Shown: positions 43,496 through 51,829, numbered from the stretch's first letter. The stretch: 54,188 nucleotides of DNA from Claveliimonas ammoniilytica (GCF_025567415.1 NZ_JAOQJV010000016.1:1-54188), one strand, 5' to 3'. A program made the numbers and translations. The notes: generated by a model from the letters alone, not told the origin.

Positions 43496-43730
43496 TGACA
43501 TTTACAACAAAGAACCCTCATGATAAGATATAACCATAAAAGCGATGGACAAATAATTAACAAGAAAACACGAAAGATATCGCAAGCCAACAACGGCGTC
43601 CAAGGACGCATGATTCTGGCAGTCAACCATACTACCTGTTAGAATCATTATCCTTTTATTCATACAATAGAATCCTTTTAAACAAGTGCTCTGGCCTCTC
43701 CTCTCGGCCGGAGTATTTGCGTTATATAGA
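43496..43730 (+). ncRNA. Candidate small RNA in a 370-base gap
   Basis: The gap 43370-43742 has no convincing gene. On the plus strand a TTGACA at 43496 is followed by pairing segments: GCGAT with ATCGC (about 43541-43583), GCGTC-CAAG-GACGC (43596-43609), ATGATTCT with AGAATCAT enclosing CAG/CTG (43610-43648), and a late GGCC/GGCC hairpin near 43700. The -10 is weak (CATGAT at 18 bases). No known RNA family recognised. Confidence 0.35.
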
Positions 43731-43742
43731 CAATTTTTTCTA

Positions 43743-44195
43743 TTATCTTTGTAGTTTTTTAAACAAAGCTTCGCATCCTTCTACCACATCACGGTAGGTT
43801 TCGTCAAAATTACCTGTATACCATGGATCTGCAATGTCTCTATCTGATCCTGCAAATTCCAACAGCTTGTGTACTTTGCCCTCCGGATCACCACCTGCTA
43901 TACGCTTAATATTACGAATATTAGCAGAATCCATACCAATCAGATAATCATAATTATCATAATCTTTCCTGGTCATCTGCACCGCACGATGCTCCAACAC
44001 AGGGATGCTCTCCCGCTGCAACTTACGAATCGTACCATAATGCGGACCATTGCCAATCTCCTCTCGGCTGGTCGCTGCCGAATTGATATAAAAATCATTC
44101 TGTAAATCGTGTCGGTTGACCATGTCCTGGAACACAAATTGGGACATGGTTGAGCGGCAAATATTGCCATGGCAAATGAAAAGTACTTTTATCAT
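43743..44195 (-). CDS. Low-molecular-weight protein tyrosine phosphatase
   Basis: 150 residues from MIKVLFICHGNICRSTMSQF. The P-loop CHGNICRS (C-X5-R) and the general acid motif ADPWYTGNF identify the family. It dephosphorylates protein tyrosine or arginine residues. Start placed at 44195; a longer frame adds six residues without a better site. Confidence 0.93.
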   Translation of the reverse strand: MIKVLFICHGNICRSTMSQFVFQDMVNRHDLQNDFYINSAATSREEIGNGPHYGTIRKLQRESIPVLEHRAVQMTRKDYDNYDYLIGMDSANIRNIKRIAGGDPEGKVHKLLEFAGSDRDIADPWYTGNFDETYRDVVEGCEALFKKLQR

Positions 44196-44300
44196 TGTTG
44201 CATAACCTCGCATTTCTTAGTTTTTCGGGCTTTGTAAGCCTTTGTGAATTTTTCTTTTCTGGCATAACCTGGTTTATTTTCGCATAATATCGTCCGCAAA

Positions 44301-44339
44301 AGGTGTAAAATAAGGTGTATGTTTTTCTATTTTACACCT
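44301..44339 (-). terminator. Terminator of the 45337-44395 operon
   Basis: AGGTGTAAAATA and TATTTTACACCT form a 12-base perfect stem around 15 bases; TTT follows on the minus strand. It separates the unknown operon from the phosphatase gene. Confidence 0.6.
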
Positions 44340-44394
44340 TGCTATTACATAAGAATTTACCTTGAACGCTAATAACTACAATAACATATTTTTA

Positions 44395-44601
44395 TTATAC
44401 ATTACCTTTATATTTATATATAATGTTTAGAATCTCCTCAGTTGTTCGAATAATTTCTTTTTGTTTTTCTTTCATTGTTATAGTTTTGCTTTCTTCTTCA
44501 GATAACGAAGAGTAAAGGTGAATGGTATTAGTATGATGCCATATCTCGTTGAAAATTCTCTCAATTTCATCAGCACTCCGAAATGCCTGGTCTGTTTGCA
44601 T
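44395..44601 (-). CDS. Small protein of unknown function
   Basis: 68 residues, helical (DEIERIFNEIWHHTNTIHLY; KQKEIIRTTEEILNIIYKY). Third gene of an unrecognised operon with the receiver-like and membrane coiled-coil genes; 9 bases from the latter. No family recognised. Confidence 0.5.
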   Translation of the reverse strand: MQTDQAFRSADEIERIFNEIWHHTNTIHLYSSLSEEESKTITMKEKQKEIIRTTEEILNIIYKYKGNV

Positions 44602-44610
44602 TTGTAAGTG

Positions 44611-44796
44611 TTATCGTTGCTCTTCCAGATGATTCATCCGTTCTTGTAACTGATCCCTTTCTTTCCGCAATTGATCATGTTGTGCTTGCAGTTGATCCAT
44701 TTGTATTTTAATTTCACTCATCTTTTCTTTCTCTCTCCGCATAAGCATCATCAAATATACAACTATGAATGCAAATGATAGTGTTATATACAGCAT
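44611..44796 (-). CDS. Small membrane protein with coiled coil
   Basis: 61 residues from MLYITLSFAFIVVYLMMLMR, after GAGGAGAAG. One membrane helix then a long heptad region (KIQMDQLQAQHDQLRKERDQ). It resembles small division- or envelope-associated anchors, but no family is recognised. It overlaps the upstream receiver-like gene slightly. Confidence 0.6.
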   Translation of the reverse strand: MLYITLSFAFIVVYLMMLMRREKEKMSEIKIQMDQLQAQHDQLRKERDQLQERMNHLEEQR

Positions 44797-44806
44797 AAAC
44801 TTCTCC

Positions 44807-45337
44807 TCACGACACATATATTTTGACGGTTTTCCGCAAATTAACTATCGATAATGGCATAGAAAGAACAGTTAGTTTCCCAGGATCCTTTTTAATTTCA
44901 ACAGCATCAGGATTGCCTGTGATTAAAATTACAGGTGTTGTCCTGTCAGCACGCCATGGCTGATTCGATTGTCTCGTCATATCTTCGGTAACAATCCAAA
45001 GATCCGGCTTATGTTTGCCTAATTTTGTTTTAGCTCTTTCCGGTGTATAAAACAGCATGATCTGCTCTGAAATAAACTGCAATGCTTCTTTTAATCCTTT
45101 TGCATAACGTTCATTGCCACAAATCAGTGCAATAATAGAAGCATCTTTCTTTTTTTGTGTTACCTGAATAAAATCCATAACTGGAGTATTATAGAGACTA
45201 AAGTCTTTTTCCAGATTCACTTTATCATAGTAACTCTTTGCTGCCTTGCACATTCTCAGACAAAATTGTTCTATGTCTATACGAATATCGATCCCGTTCT
45301 CCTGTATGTTCATACTGTCCAACTGACAAACTGACAT
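44807..45337 (-). CDS. Receiver-like protein, first gene of an unknown operon
   Basis: Up to 176 residues; the start is uncertain because GGGAG touches the first ATG, and TTG a few codons on is possible. The second half, KPDLWIVTEDMTRQSN, then TTPVILITGNPDAVEI and LTVLSMPLSIVNLRKTV, follows the last strands and helices of a CheY-like receiver, but the usual phosphorylation aspartate and the lysine are not where expected. No output domain. It is probably a degenerate receiver that works without phosphate. Transcribed from a promoter back to back with the Crp/Fnr gene. Confidence 0.55.
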   Translation of the reverse strand: MSVCQLDSMNIQENGIDIRIDIEQFCLRMCKAAKSYYDKVNLEKDFSLYNTPVMDFIQVTQKKKDASIIALICGNERYAKGLKEALQFISEQIMLFYTPERAKTKLGKHKPDLWIVTEDMTRQSNQPWRADRTTPVILITGNPDAVEIKKDPGKLTVLSMPLSIVNLRKTVKIYVS

Positions 45338-45391
45338 CTCCCTGCATTATTTATCCCTCCCTCATATTTACAACCGTCATGTACTATAGTC

Positions 45392-45457
45392 AGTATATTT
45401 TTATTTATGGCATATGTCAATTATGTAATTGACGCATCTTAAAAAAGTAAGTATACT
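45392..45457. promoter_or_regulatory. Symmetric divergent promoters around one palindrome
   Basis: GTCAATTATGTAATTGAC (45416-45433) is a perfect inverted repeat whose two arms contain the -35 of each promoter. Leftward: TTGACA, 17 bases, TATACT (45420 to 45392). Rightward: TTGACG, 17 bases, TATACT (45429 to 45457). One bound protein would block both. Confidence 0.75.
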
Positions 45458-45481
45458 ATGTTCATAAAGGAGATAACTATT

Positions 45482-46141
45482 ATGAGCTTCGAAAACTATT
45501 TTCCACTATGGAATGACTTAAATACAGCACAGAAAAAATTAATTTCAGACAATTTGATCACACAGGAGGTAAAAAAGGGAACGATCATTCACAACGGAAA
45601 CCTGGATTGTACTGGATTATTACTGGTTAAATCCGGGCAGCTTCGAACTTACATACTTTCAGATGAAGGACGAGAGATTACACTCTATCGTCTGTTCGAT
45701 ATGGATATGTGTCTTTTATCCGCCTCATGTATCATACGGTCCATTCAATTTGAAGTAACCATTGAAGCAGAAAAAGATACTGATCTTTGGATCATCCCTG
45801 CTGAAATCTATAAGGGCATCATGAAGGATTCTGCTCCTGTCGCAAACTATACCAATGAGTTAATGGCTACCCGTTTTTCTGATGTCATGTGGCTGATTGA
45901 ACAAATCATGTGGAAGAGTTTGGATAAGCGTGTTGCTTCATTTCTTTTAGAAGAGACCTCTATCGAAGAAACAAATGAATTGAAAATCACTCACGAAACT
46001 ATCGCAAACCATCTTGGTTCCCACAGGGAAGTTATCACTCGAATGCTTCGATACTTTCAAGGCGAGGGTCTCGTCAAACTCTCCCGCGGCAAAATCACAA
46101 TCCTTGATTCAAAAAGACTGAAAACACTTCAAAGGTCATAA
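45482..46141 (+). CDS. Crp/Fnr-family transcriptional regulator
   Basis: 219 residues from MSFENYFPLWNDL after AAAGGAG. The cyclic-nucleotide-type beta roll runs from about 20 to 120 (NLDCTGLLLVKSGQLRTYIL; GREITLYRLFDMDMC), then a dimer helix and the winged helix (ITHETIANHLGSHREVITRM). It lacks the Fnr N-terminal cysteine cluster. It is probably the activator of the thioredoxin-rhodanese-CoA reductase operon beside it. Confidence 0.92.
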   Translation: MSFENYFPLWNDLNTAQKKLISDNLITQEVKKGTIIHNGNLDCTGLLLVKSGQLRTYILSDEGREITLYRLFDMDMCLLSASCIIRSIQFEVTIEAEKDTDLWIIPAEIYKGIMKDSAPVANYTNELMATRFSDVMWLIEQIMWKSLDKRVASFLLEETSIEETNELKITHETIANHLGSHREVITRMLRYFQGEGLVKLSRGKITILDSKRLKTLQRS

Positions 46142-46261
46142 AACTGTTTTTCTATAACATATAAAGAAGAATCCTCCATTTATCTGAATTATGAAAGTCA
46201 TTCTAATAAATGGAGTATCTTTTTATACTACGAGAAAATTATAAAAATATTATGATTATTT

Positions 46262-47953
46262 TTAATAATCCATGCCACACGCATATGCCCTTTCAATCAG
46301 CGCACGGTCATTGACCACTGCATCATAGAAGCGGAATCCGCCGGAGAAGTTATATGTTTCATAACCATTTCCCTCCAGAATACGACTGGCAATATAACTG
46401 CGCAGACCACTTTGGCATATCAGATACACAGGCTTTCCTTTCTCAATTTCACTAATTCGTTCCCTCAGTTCATCTACAGGTATGTTTTTGAATCCATCAA
46501 TATGCCCCCTACTGAATTCATCTACTGTTCTCACATCCAGCAACACAACACTTTTATCTTTCGAAATCTTATCCATATCTTTCAGATGCCATTGTTTTAA
46601 GGTACCTTTTGCTATATTGTCTATCATGAATCCAGCCATATTTACAGGATCCTTGGCAGAGGAGTATGGCGGTGCATATGCAAGATCCAGATCTTTCAGC
46701 TGAGTTGCCTTCAGCCCTGCATGGATTGCTGTTGCCAGCACATCAATACGTTTATCAACGCCTTCATATCCAATAATCTGAGCACCAAGCAAGCGATACG
46801 TATCCTTTTCAAAAACCACCTTCATGGTCATCACTTTTCCACCAGGATAGTAACCGGCATGACTCATAGGAGAAAGAATTACTGTATCTGCCTCTAATCC
46901 TGACTTTTTGGCATTGGTTTCATTGATACCTGTAGTGGCTGCTGTCATATCAAACACTTTTATAACGGAGCTTCCCTGACTGCCCAGGTAACGACTATCA
47001 CCGCCACAAATATTATCAGCGATGATTCTGCCCTGTTTATTGGCTGGTCCTGCCAAAGAAATCAGCGCATCATCGCCAGTAACATAATGTTTTACCTGAA
47101 CTGCATCACCTGCAGCATAAATATCCGGTACAGAAGTTTCCATTCTGTCATTCACCACAATACTTTCCTTGATGCCAAGTTCCAGACCGGCTTTTTTTGC
47201 TAGTGCTGTGTCTGGTGTGACTCCGATTGCCAGAACTACCATATCAGCCTGAAGGGATGGATTATCTTTCAACAAAACTTCCACTCCGTTGTCTTTTTCT
47301 TTAAATCCTTCTACTGTATATCCCAGTACCAGTTTTATCCCATGCTTTCTCATTTCATTATGGATCATGGATGCCATATCCGGGTCAAAAGGATTCATCA
47401 GCTGCTTAGGCCGTTGCACAATTGTAATATCCATGCCAAGCTCCCTCAAATTTTCTGCCAGCTCTAAACCAATAAAACCGCCACCAGCCAACACAGCAGA
47501 TTTTGGATGATTCTTATTAATATATTCCTTTATCCGAAAAGTGTCTTCTACAGTACGAAGTGTAAAAAGTTTATCAATACCTACTCCGGGAAGTCTCGGC
47601 TGTGTTGGCTTTGCACCTGGAGAAAGAATCAACTTATCATAGTTTTCTTCAAATATCTCATCATTCTCCAAATTTTTCACTGAAACAGTTTTTCGATCCA
47701 GATGTATGGAGATAACTTCATGATGAATTTTCATGTTAATACGGAAGCGTTTAAAAAAACTCTCTGGTGTCTGTAGTGTAAGTTCTTCCGGGCCTGTGAT
47801 CACGTCTCCAATATAATATGGAAGCCCACAATTCGCATAGGATATGTATCCGGATCTTTCAAACACAGTAATTTCTGCATGTTCATCCAGTCTTCGTATT
47901 CTTGCTGCAGCTGTAGCTCCTCCGGCTACACCGCCTATGATTATTACCTTCAT
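46262..47953 (-). CDS. CoA-disulfide reductase with rhodanese domain
   Basis: 563 residues from MKVIIIGGVAGGATAAARIR. FAD site at the N-terminus, the single active cysteine in SYANCGLPYY, NAD(P)H site (AVLAGGGFIGLELAENL), then a dimerisation domain. From about 465 a rhodanese domain (VVLLDVRTVDEFSRGHIDGF) ends with the active loop ICQSGLRS. It reduces CoA disulfide, persulfide or polysulfide. Last gene of the operon starting with thioredoxin. Confidence 0.93.
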   Translation of the reverse strand: MKVIIIGGVAGGATAAARIRRLDEHAEITVFERSGYISYANCGLPYYIGDVITGPEELTLQTPESFFKRFRINMKIHHEVISIHLDRKTVSVKNLENDEIFEENYDKLILSPGAKPTQPRLPGVGIDKLFTLRTVEDTFRIKEYINKNHPKSAVLAGGGFIGLELAENLRELGMDITIVQRPKQLMNPFDPDMASMIHNEMRKHGIKLVLGYTVEGFKEKDNGVEVLLKDNPSLQADMVVLAIGVTPDTALAKKAGLELGIKESIVVNDRMETSVPDIYAAGDAVQVKHYVTGDDALISLAGPANKQGRIIADNICGGDSRYLGSQGSSVIKVFDMTAATTGINETNAKKSGLEADTVILSPMSHAGYYPGGKVMTMKVVFEKDTYRLLGAQIIGYEGVDKRIDVLATAIHAGLKATQLKDLDLAYAPPYSSAKDPVNMAGFMIDNIAKGTLKQWHLKDMDKISKDKSVVLLDVRTVDEFSRGHIDGFKNIPVDELRERISEIEKGKPVYLICQSGLRSYIASRILEGNGYETYNFSGGFRFYDAVVNDRALIERAYACGMDY

Positions 47954-47954
47954 C

Positions 47955-48275
47955 TTATTTTTCCACCTTTCCTGAATAATCAGCAATGCCACCGATATTA
48001 TTTACTTTAGAATATCCCATTCGTTGCAACAACCCTATTGCTTGACGACTTCGGGCTCCGGAATAACAGTATACAAACAGTGGATTTTCTGTATTCTTCA
48101 CTACTGAAACAACATTGTTAAGTTGTTGTAACGGTACATTTTTACTTTCTGGTATATGCCCTTCCTGATATTCCTGCGGAGTACGTACATCCAGCAGAAC
48201 TGCACCAGCAGTCCTTTTATATTCCTCTATCCCTTGATTAATATTCGCCTGTTTAAGGAAATCAAAAAATCCCAT
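47955..48275 (-). CDS. Single-domain rhodanese
   Basis: 106 residues: AVLLDVRTPQEYQEGHIPES and the active-site loop VYCYSGARSRQA. It moves sulfane sulfur and sits between thioredoxin and the CoA-disulfide reductase, one base before the reductase start. Likely acts on persulfides with them. Confidence 0.93.
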   Translation of the reverse strand: MGFFDFLKQANINQGIEEYKRTAGAVLLDVRTPQEYQEGHIPESKNVPLQQLNNVVSVVKNTENPLFVYCYSGARSRQAIGLLQRMGYSKVNNIGGIADYSGKVEK

Positions 48276-48290
48276 TAGTGCACCTCCTCC

Positions 48291-48596
48291 TTAAAGCATT
48301 TCTAAAATTGCATTCTTAGGTCTCGCACCTGAAACCTGTTGTACGATCTTCCCATTCTTCATAACCACCAAAGTTGGGATACTCATAATACTAAATTCAC
48401 TTGCCAGTTCAGGCTGCTCATCCACATTGATTTTACCAACTTTGATATCAGGGCGTTCACCTGCAATCTCCTCTATGATAGGAACCACCATACGACAAGG
48501 AGCACACCAAGGCGCCCAAAAATCCAAAAGGACAGTTTTATCAGAATTCATTACTTCGTTTTGAAAATTATTTTTATTGATATTAATTGCAGTCAT
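48291..48596 (-). CDS. trxA: Thioredoxin
   Basis: 101 residues from MTAININKNNFQ with AGGGAGG upstream. The redox motif is WCAPC instead of WCGPC, within LLDFWAPWCAPCRMV. Then SIPTLVVMKNG with the cis-proline. First gene of a thiol-redox operon. Confidence 0.95.
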   Translation of the reverse strand: MTAININKNNFQNEVMNSDKTVLLDFWAPWCAPCRMVVPIIEEIAGERPDIKVGKINVDEQPELASEFSIMSIPTLVVMKNGKIVQQVSGARPKNAILEML

Positions 48597-48630
48597 TTTA
48601 TAATCCTCCCTATCATTTCTTTGTGGCTTT

Positions 48631-48672
48631 ATTATAATCTGAATTTTATTTCTTTTCTGTGATGACATCACC
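48631..48672 (-). promoter_or_regulatory. Activator-dependent trx promoter with Crp-like site
   Basis: The minus strand has TATAAT at 48631-48636 with no good -35. A TGTGAT-GAC-ATCACC repeat (48658-48672) is centred about 41 bases upstream of the expected start, the class II position for Crp/Fnr activators. Confidence 0.65.
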
Positions 48673-48754
48673 ATACCACATTGACTTAACTTCTTGCCAT
48701 ACCATCTACACTTAGTATAACACCTGTAATATAACTCGCTTCATCTGAATTTTC

Positions 48755-48769
48755 TGTGATATCATCACA
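48755..48769 (-). promoter_or_regulatory. Second Crp-like site upstream of trx
   Basis: TGTGAT-ATC-ATCACA, the same 15-base inverted repeat as at 48658 with a perfect second arm, 97 bases further upstream. It lies just before the rubredoxin terminator. Confidence 0.6.
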
Positions 48770-48784
48770 AAACATCGCAATAAA

Positions 48785-48812
48785 AAACCCTGTTGCTCAC
48801 GCACCAGGGTTT
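48785..48812 (-). terminator. Terminator after rubredoxin
   Basis: AAACCCTG pairs with CAGGGTTT around 12 bases, followed by TTTATT on the minus strand. Confidence 0.8.
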
Positions 48813-48849
48813 TGGTTTATCCATCCATATTTAAAACAAGTTTAGTCTT

Positions 48850-49008
48850 CTATTCAACTTCTGAAAACTGATCTTTTCCAACATTACATAATGGGCATTC
48901 AAAATCTTCCGGAACATCCTCCCACTTTGTTCCTGGTGCAATACCACCTTCAGGATAACCTTCCTCTTCATCATATTCCCATCCGCAAACGTCACATACA
49001 TATTTCAT
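48850..49008 (-). CDS. Rubredoxin
   Basis: 52 residues from MKYVCDVCGWEYDEEEGYPE, with AAGGAGG upstream. The four iron ligands are in CDVCG and CPLCNVG. It delivers electrons to rubrerythrin or desulfoferrodoxin. A possible own promoter (TTGACA at 49091-49096 on the minus strand, 18 bases, AATAAT) overlaps the end of the upstream gene. Confidence 0.96.
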   Translation of the reverse strand: MKYVCDVCGWEYDEEEGYPEGGIAPGTKWEDVPEDFECPLCNVGKDQFSEVE

Positions 49009-49102
49009 TAGTTTGTTCCTCCTTATAAATATATTAATACACAGCATATATTACTGTTGTTTCTGAATTATTTTGTAATCTTAGCACGAATGTCAAGTGT
49101 TT

Positions 49103-49477
49103 TTAACATTTCCATAATCCATGTAAATTGCAGTATGCATATACTTCCTCCACCTGCTCTCCGTCACAAAGACAGAAATCTGCAACCGGCTCCTGTCCTG
49201 GATTTAACTGTTTTCTATAAACGCCCTGATTGGTATTTAATGTAATCCATTCAATAAAGTGTTCTTCAAGCATTGGATGTTTGATTTCTCCAACAACAAC
49301 ATGAACCAGATTACCATCTAGTGTATATACCGGTACATGCTTTTCAACTGCGGCATCTGTTACTCCGGCTTTCAGTTCCGGCATCGGCTCTCCACAACAA
49401 ATTACAGGTACACCTTTGTCTTTTACCTTTTCAATAATGTTTCCACAATGCTTACATACATAATATTTTACTTCCAT
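49103..49477 (-). CDS. Desulfoferrodoxin (superoxide reductase)
   Basis: 124 residues. The N-terminal desulforedoxin centre uses CKHC and PVICCGEPM; the catalytic iron site uses EKHVPVY, IKHPMLEEHFIEW and CNLHGLWK. It reduces superoxide to peroxide, which rubrerythrin then removes. Sits 12 bases after rubrerythrin in the same operon. Confidence 0.96.
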   Translation of the reverse strand: MEVKYYVCKHCGNIIEKVKDKGVPVICCGEPMPELKAGVTDAAVEKHVPVYTLDGNLVHVVVGEIKHPMLEEHFIEWITLNTNQGVYRKQLNPGQEPVADFCLCDGEQVEEVYAYCNLHGLWKC

Positions 49478-49489
49478 GTCTATTCCCCC

Positions 49490-50032
49490 TTAATAATTCT
49501 CTTCACGTACTTCAAAATAACTCTGTGGATGATTGCATACCGGGCATACCTCTGGAGCCTTTGTTCCGACTACAATATGTCCACAGTTACGGCATTCCCA
49601 TACCTTCACTTCACTCTTCTCAAACACTTGAGCAGTTTCAATATTCTTAAGAAGTGCACGATATCTCTCCTCATGGTGCTTTTCAATTTCTCCTACTGCT
49701 CTAAATTTTGCTGCAAGCTCAGGGAAACCTTCTTCCTCTGCTGTTTTAGCAAAGCCATCATACATATCTGTCCACTCGTAGTTCTCTCCTTCTGCAGCAG
49801 CAGCTAAGTTTTCTTTTGTATCACCAATTCCTGCTAATTCCTTGAACCACATCTTAGCATGCTCTTTCTCATTATCTGCTGTTTTTAAAAATAATGCTGA
49901 CATCTGCTCGTAGCCTTCCTTTTTCGCTACGGATGCAAAATAAGTATACTTATTTCTTGCCTGTGATTCTCCTGCAAATGCCTCCTGTAAATTTTTTTCT
50001 GTCTGTGTTCCTGTGTACTTGTTAGTAGCCAT
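49490..50032 (-). CDS. rbr: Rubrerythrin
   Basis: 180 residues: a ferritin-like diiron domain (AFAGESQARNKYTYFASVAK, ADNEKEHAKMWF, EIEKHHEERYRALL) and a C-terminal rubredoxin-like site (CRNCGHIVVG, CPVCNHPQSYF). NADH-linked peroxidase of anaerobes. Likely cotranscribed with perR upstream; the 63-base gap has no clear promoter. Confidence 0.96.
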   Translation of the reverse strand: MATNKYTGTQTEKNLQEAFAGESQARNKYTYFASVAKKEGYEQMSALFLKTADNEKEHAKMWFKELAGIGDTKENLAAAAEGENYEWTDMYDGFAKTAEEEGFPELAAKFRAVGEIEKHHEERYRALLKNIETAQVFEKSEVKVWECRNCGHIVVGTKAPEVCPVCNHPQSYFEVREENY

Positions 50033-50095
50033 CTCTTTTACCTCCGTTTTCTTTACTACTTTTTCAAAATCTCATGCCATTATTTACATAAATGC

Positions 50096-50503
50096 TTAAT
50101 AGATTTGCCTATCCTTTATCTTTTTCTGGCATTTCGGACAAATACCTTTAAATAATATGTCATATTCTAAAAAGTCCGTTCCATATGTATCATGAATTTT
50201 TTCTAGCAAGCCCAATATTTCATCCATATCCACATCTGAAATCTCACCGCAGTTTACACACCTCACATGGTAATGGTTCTTTAATGTAAGGTCGAACCGA
50301 TTAGGTCCATCCGGAACTTCCACTTTTCTTAAATCACCTTCTTCTACCAATATGTCGAGATTTCTATATACAGTCCCTTTGCCGATTGTAGGACAGGATT
50401 CTTTTACAAATTCATATACTTCATTTGCCGTAACATGTCTTTTCATTTCACATACAGCGTTTCTTACAAGATCTTTTTGAATGGTATTTCTTCTACTTGT
50501 CAT
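50096..50503 (-). CDS. perR: Fur-family regulator, PerR type
   Basis: 135 residues with the Fur winged helix (HVTANEVYEFVKESCPTIGK, GTVYRNLDILVEEGDLRKV) and zinc cysteines CVNCG and CPKC. Gene context (rubrerythrin, desulfoferrodoxin, Bcp, YaaA) favours peroxide sensing over iron. The promoter has a palindrome overlapping the -35. Confidence 0.9.
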   Translation of the reverse strand: MTSRRNTIQKDLVRNAVCEMKRHVTANEVYEFVKESCPTIGKGTVYRNLDILVEEGDLRKVEVPDGPNRFDLTLKNHYHVRCVNCGEISDVDMDEILGLLEKIHDTYGTDFLEYDILFKGICPKCQKKIKDRQIY

Positions 50504-50537
50504 CAGCTCTCCTTATTGGAACTAGTTCTTAATAAGG

Positions 50538-50586
50538 ATTATATATCACTTTCATTCTGTCGTCAATAATAATAATTATTATTATT
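50538..50586 (-). promoter_or_regulatory. perR promoter and Per/Fur box
   Basis: On the minus strand TTGACG, 17 bases, TATAAT. A 22-base perfect palindrome made of AATAATAATAA and its mirror (50565-50586) overlaps the -35, as in autoregulated Per/Fur boxes. Confidence 0.75.
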
Positions 50587-50621
50587 GTAAAAATACCCAG
50601 TTCTGGAACCTTTAATCTAAA

Positions 50622-51374
50622 TCATAATTCTATTTCGCGTTCAAAAACATATTCTGAATCTGATGATAAATCAGACCTAAAGGAATATCCAATCCTGTCA
50701 AATTTCTGAATTTCCACCAGATTCTCAATATTATTTTCTGCCATAAATCTGACCATTTCTCCACGAGCCATCTTAGCATAGGTACCTTTTGTCACTAATT
50801 TATTTCCAGACAATTCACAAAATGTAATCGTAATATATCTATCCTGTGGTGTCAGATATTTTTCTATGCATTTAGAATATTCTTTTGATGCCAAATTGAT
50901 TATAATCCTACTGTCATCAATCACTGAACGGTATAACAAGTTTCCCCAGTACTCATACAAATTTTTTGCATCTCCAATTCCGACCCTTGACTGCATTTCT
51001 AAACGATAAAGGGTTACTCCGTCCATCGGTTTCAGAACACCATAAAACGCAGACAATATTCTTAAATGATTTTGTACATACGCAAAATGCCTGTCTTCAA
51101 ACACAGATGGTGCCATATATTGAAATGCAATTCCTTCATATGATAAGACAGCCGGAGTGAGCATCTGATAAAGGTTCATATTTTCCAATCTATAAAAACT
51201 CTGTTCCAGAATCTTGTCATTACATTTCCAGACAGCCTTCAGTTCCTCTTTTGACTTATCTCTCAACCAGCTTAATATCTCTGTTGTCTTATCAATAAAT
51301 TCCGGCAAGCCAATAGGTTCTATACTGTCAGTATCTGTAATCATCTTTTTAGCAGGGGATAATATTATCTTCAT
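50622..51374 (-). CDS. yaaA: YaaA-family peroxide-resistance protein
   Basis: 250 residues starting MKIILSPAKKM, with YQMLTPAVLSYEGIAFQYM, RILSAFYGVLKPMDGVTLYR and NLASKEYSKCI, the markers of DUF328. E. coli YaaA lowers free iron under peroxide stress. The start overlaps the bcp stop as TAATG. Confidence 0.94.
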   Translation of the reverse strand: MKIILSPAKKMITDTDSIEPIGLPEFIDKTTEILSWLRDKSKEELKAVWKCNDKILEQSFYRLENMNLYQMLTPAVLSYEGIAFQYMAPSVFEDRHFAYVQNHLRILSAFYGVLKPMDGVTLYRLEMQSRVGIGDAKNLYEYWGNLLYRSVIDDSRIIINLASKEYSKCIEKYLTPQDRYITITFCELSGNKLVTKGTYAKMARGEMVRFMAENNIENLVEIQKFDRIGYSFRSDLSSDSEYVFEREIEL

Positions 51375-51829
51375 TAATCTAATTCCTTAAGCATATTTTC
51401 AGGATCATCTGCAGCCTTGACTTTATCATTTGCCTTTATAATAATCCCCTGTTCATCAATAAGATATGTGGTTCTTACTACTCCCATAGAGACTTTGCCA
51501 TAATTTTTCTTTTCTTTCCATACATCATAAGCTTCAATAACTTTCCGCTCTGGATCTGCTAAAAGTGTAAATGCCAATCCATATTTTTCCTCAAATCTCT
51601 TATGAGAGGATACAGAATCCTTACTGACTCCAAGAATAACTGCACCTTTTTCGGTAAACTGAGGGTATCTCTCGGAAAAACCACATGCCTGTTTCGTGCA
51701 TCCCGCTGTATTATCCTTGGGATAGAAATATAAAATCACTTTTTTTCCTGTATAATCCGATAATCTATGTGTTTTCCCATTTTGATCTGGCAACTCAAAA
51801 TCGGGCGCTTTAATTCCTACTTCCAGCAT
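51374..51829 (-). CDS. bcp: Thioredoxin-dependent thiol peroxidase (Bcp)
   Basis: 151 residues, AhpC/TSA fold: APDFELPDQNGKTHRLSDY, VILYFYPKDNTAGCTKQACG with the peroxidatic Cys and a second Cys five residues on, typical of the Bcp group. It reduces organic and hydrogen peroxide with thioredoxin. Middle gene of a three-gene operon. Confidence 0.95.
   Translation of the reverse strand: MLEVGIKAPDFELPDQNGKTHRLSDYTGKKVILYFYPKDNTAGCTKQACGFSERYPQFTEKGAVILGVSKDSVSSHKRFEEKYGLAFTLLADPERKVIEAYDVWKEKKNYGKVSMGVVRTTYLIDEQGIIIKANDKVKAADDPENMLKELD

Noticed and set aside
43423..43626. Minus-strand frame of 67 codons upstream of murT
   Set aside because: It overlaps the murT promoter, has no binding site and a composition unlike a protein.
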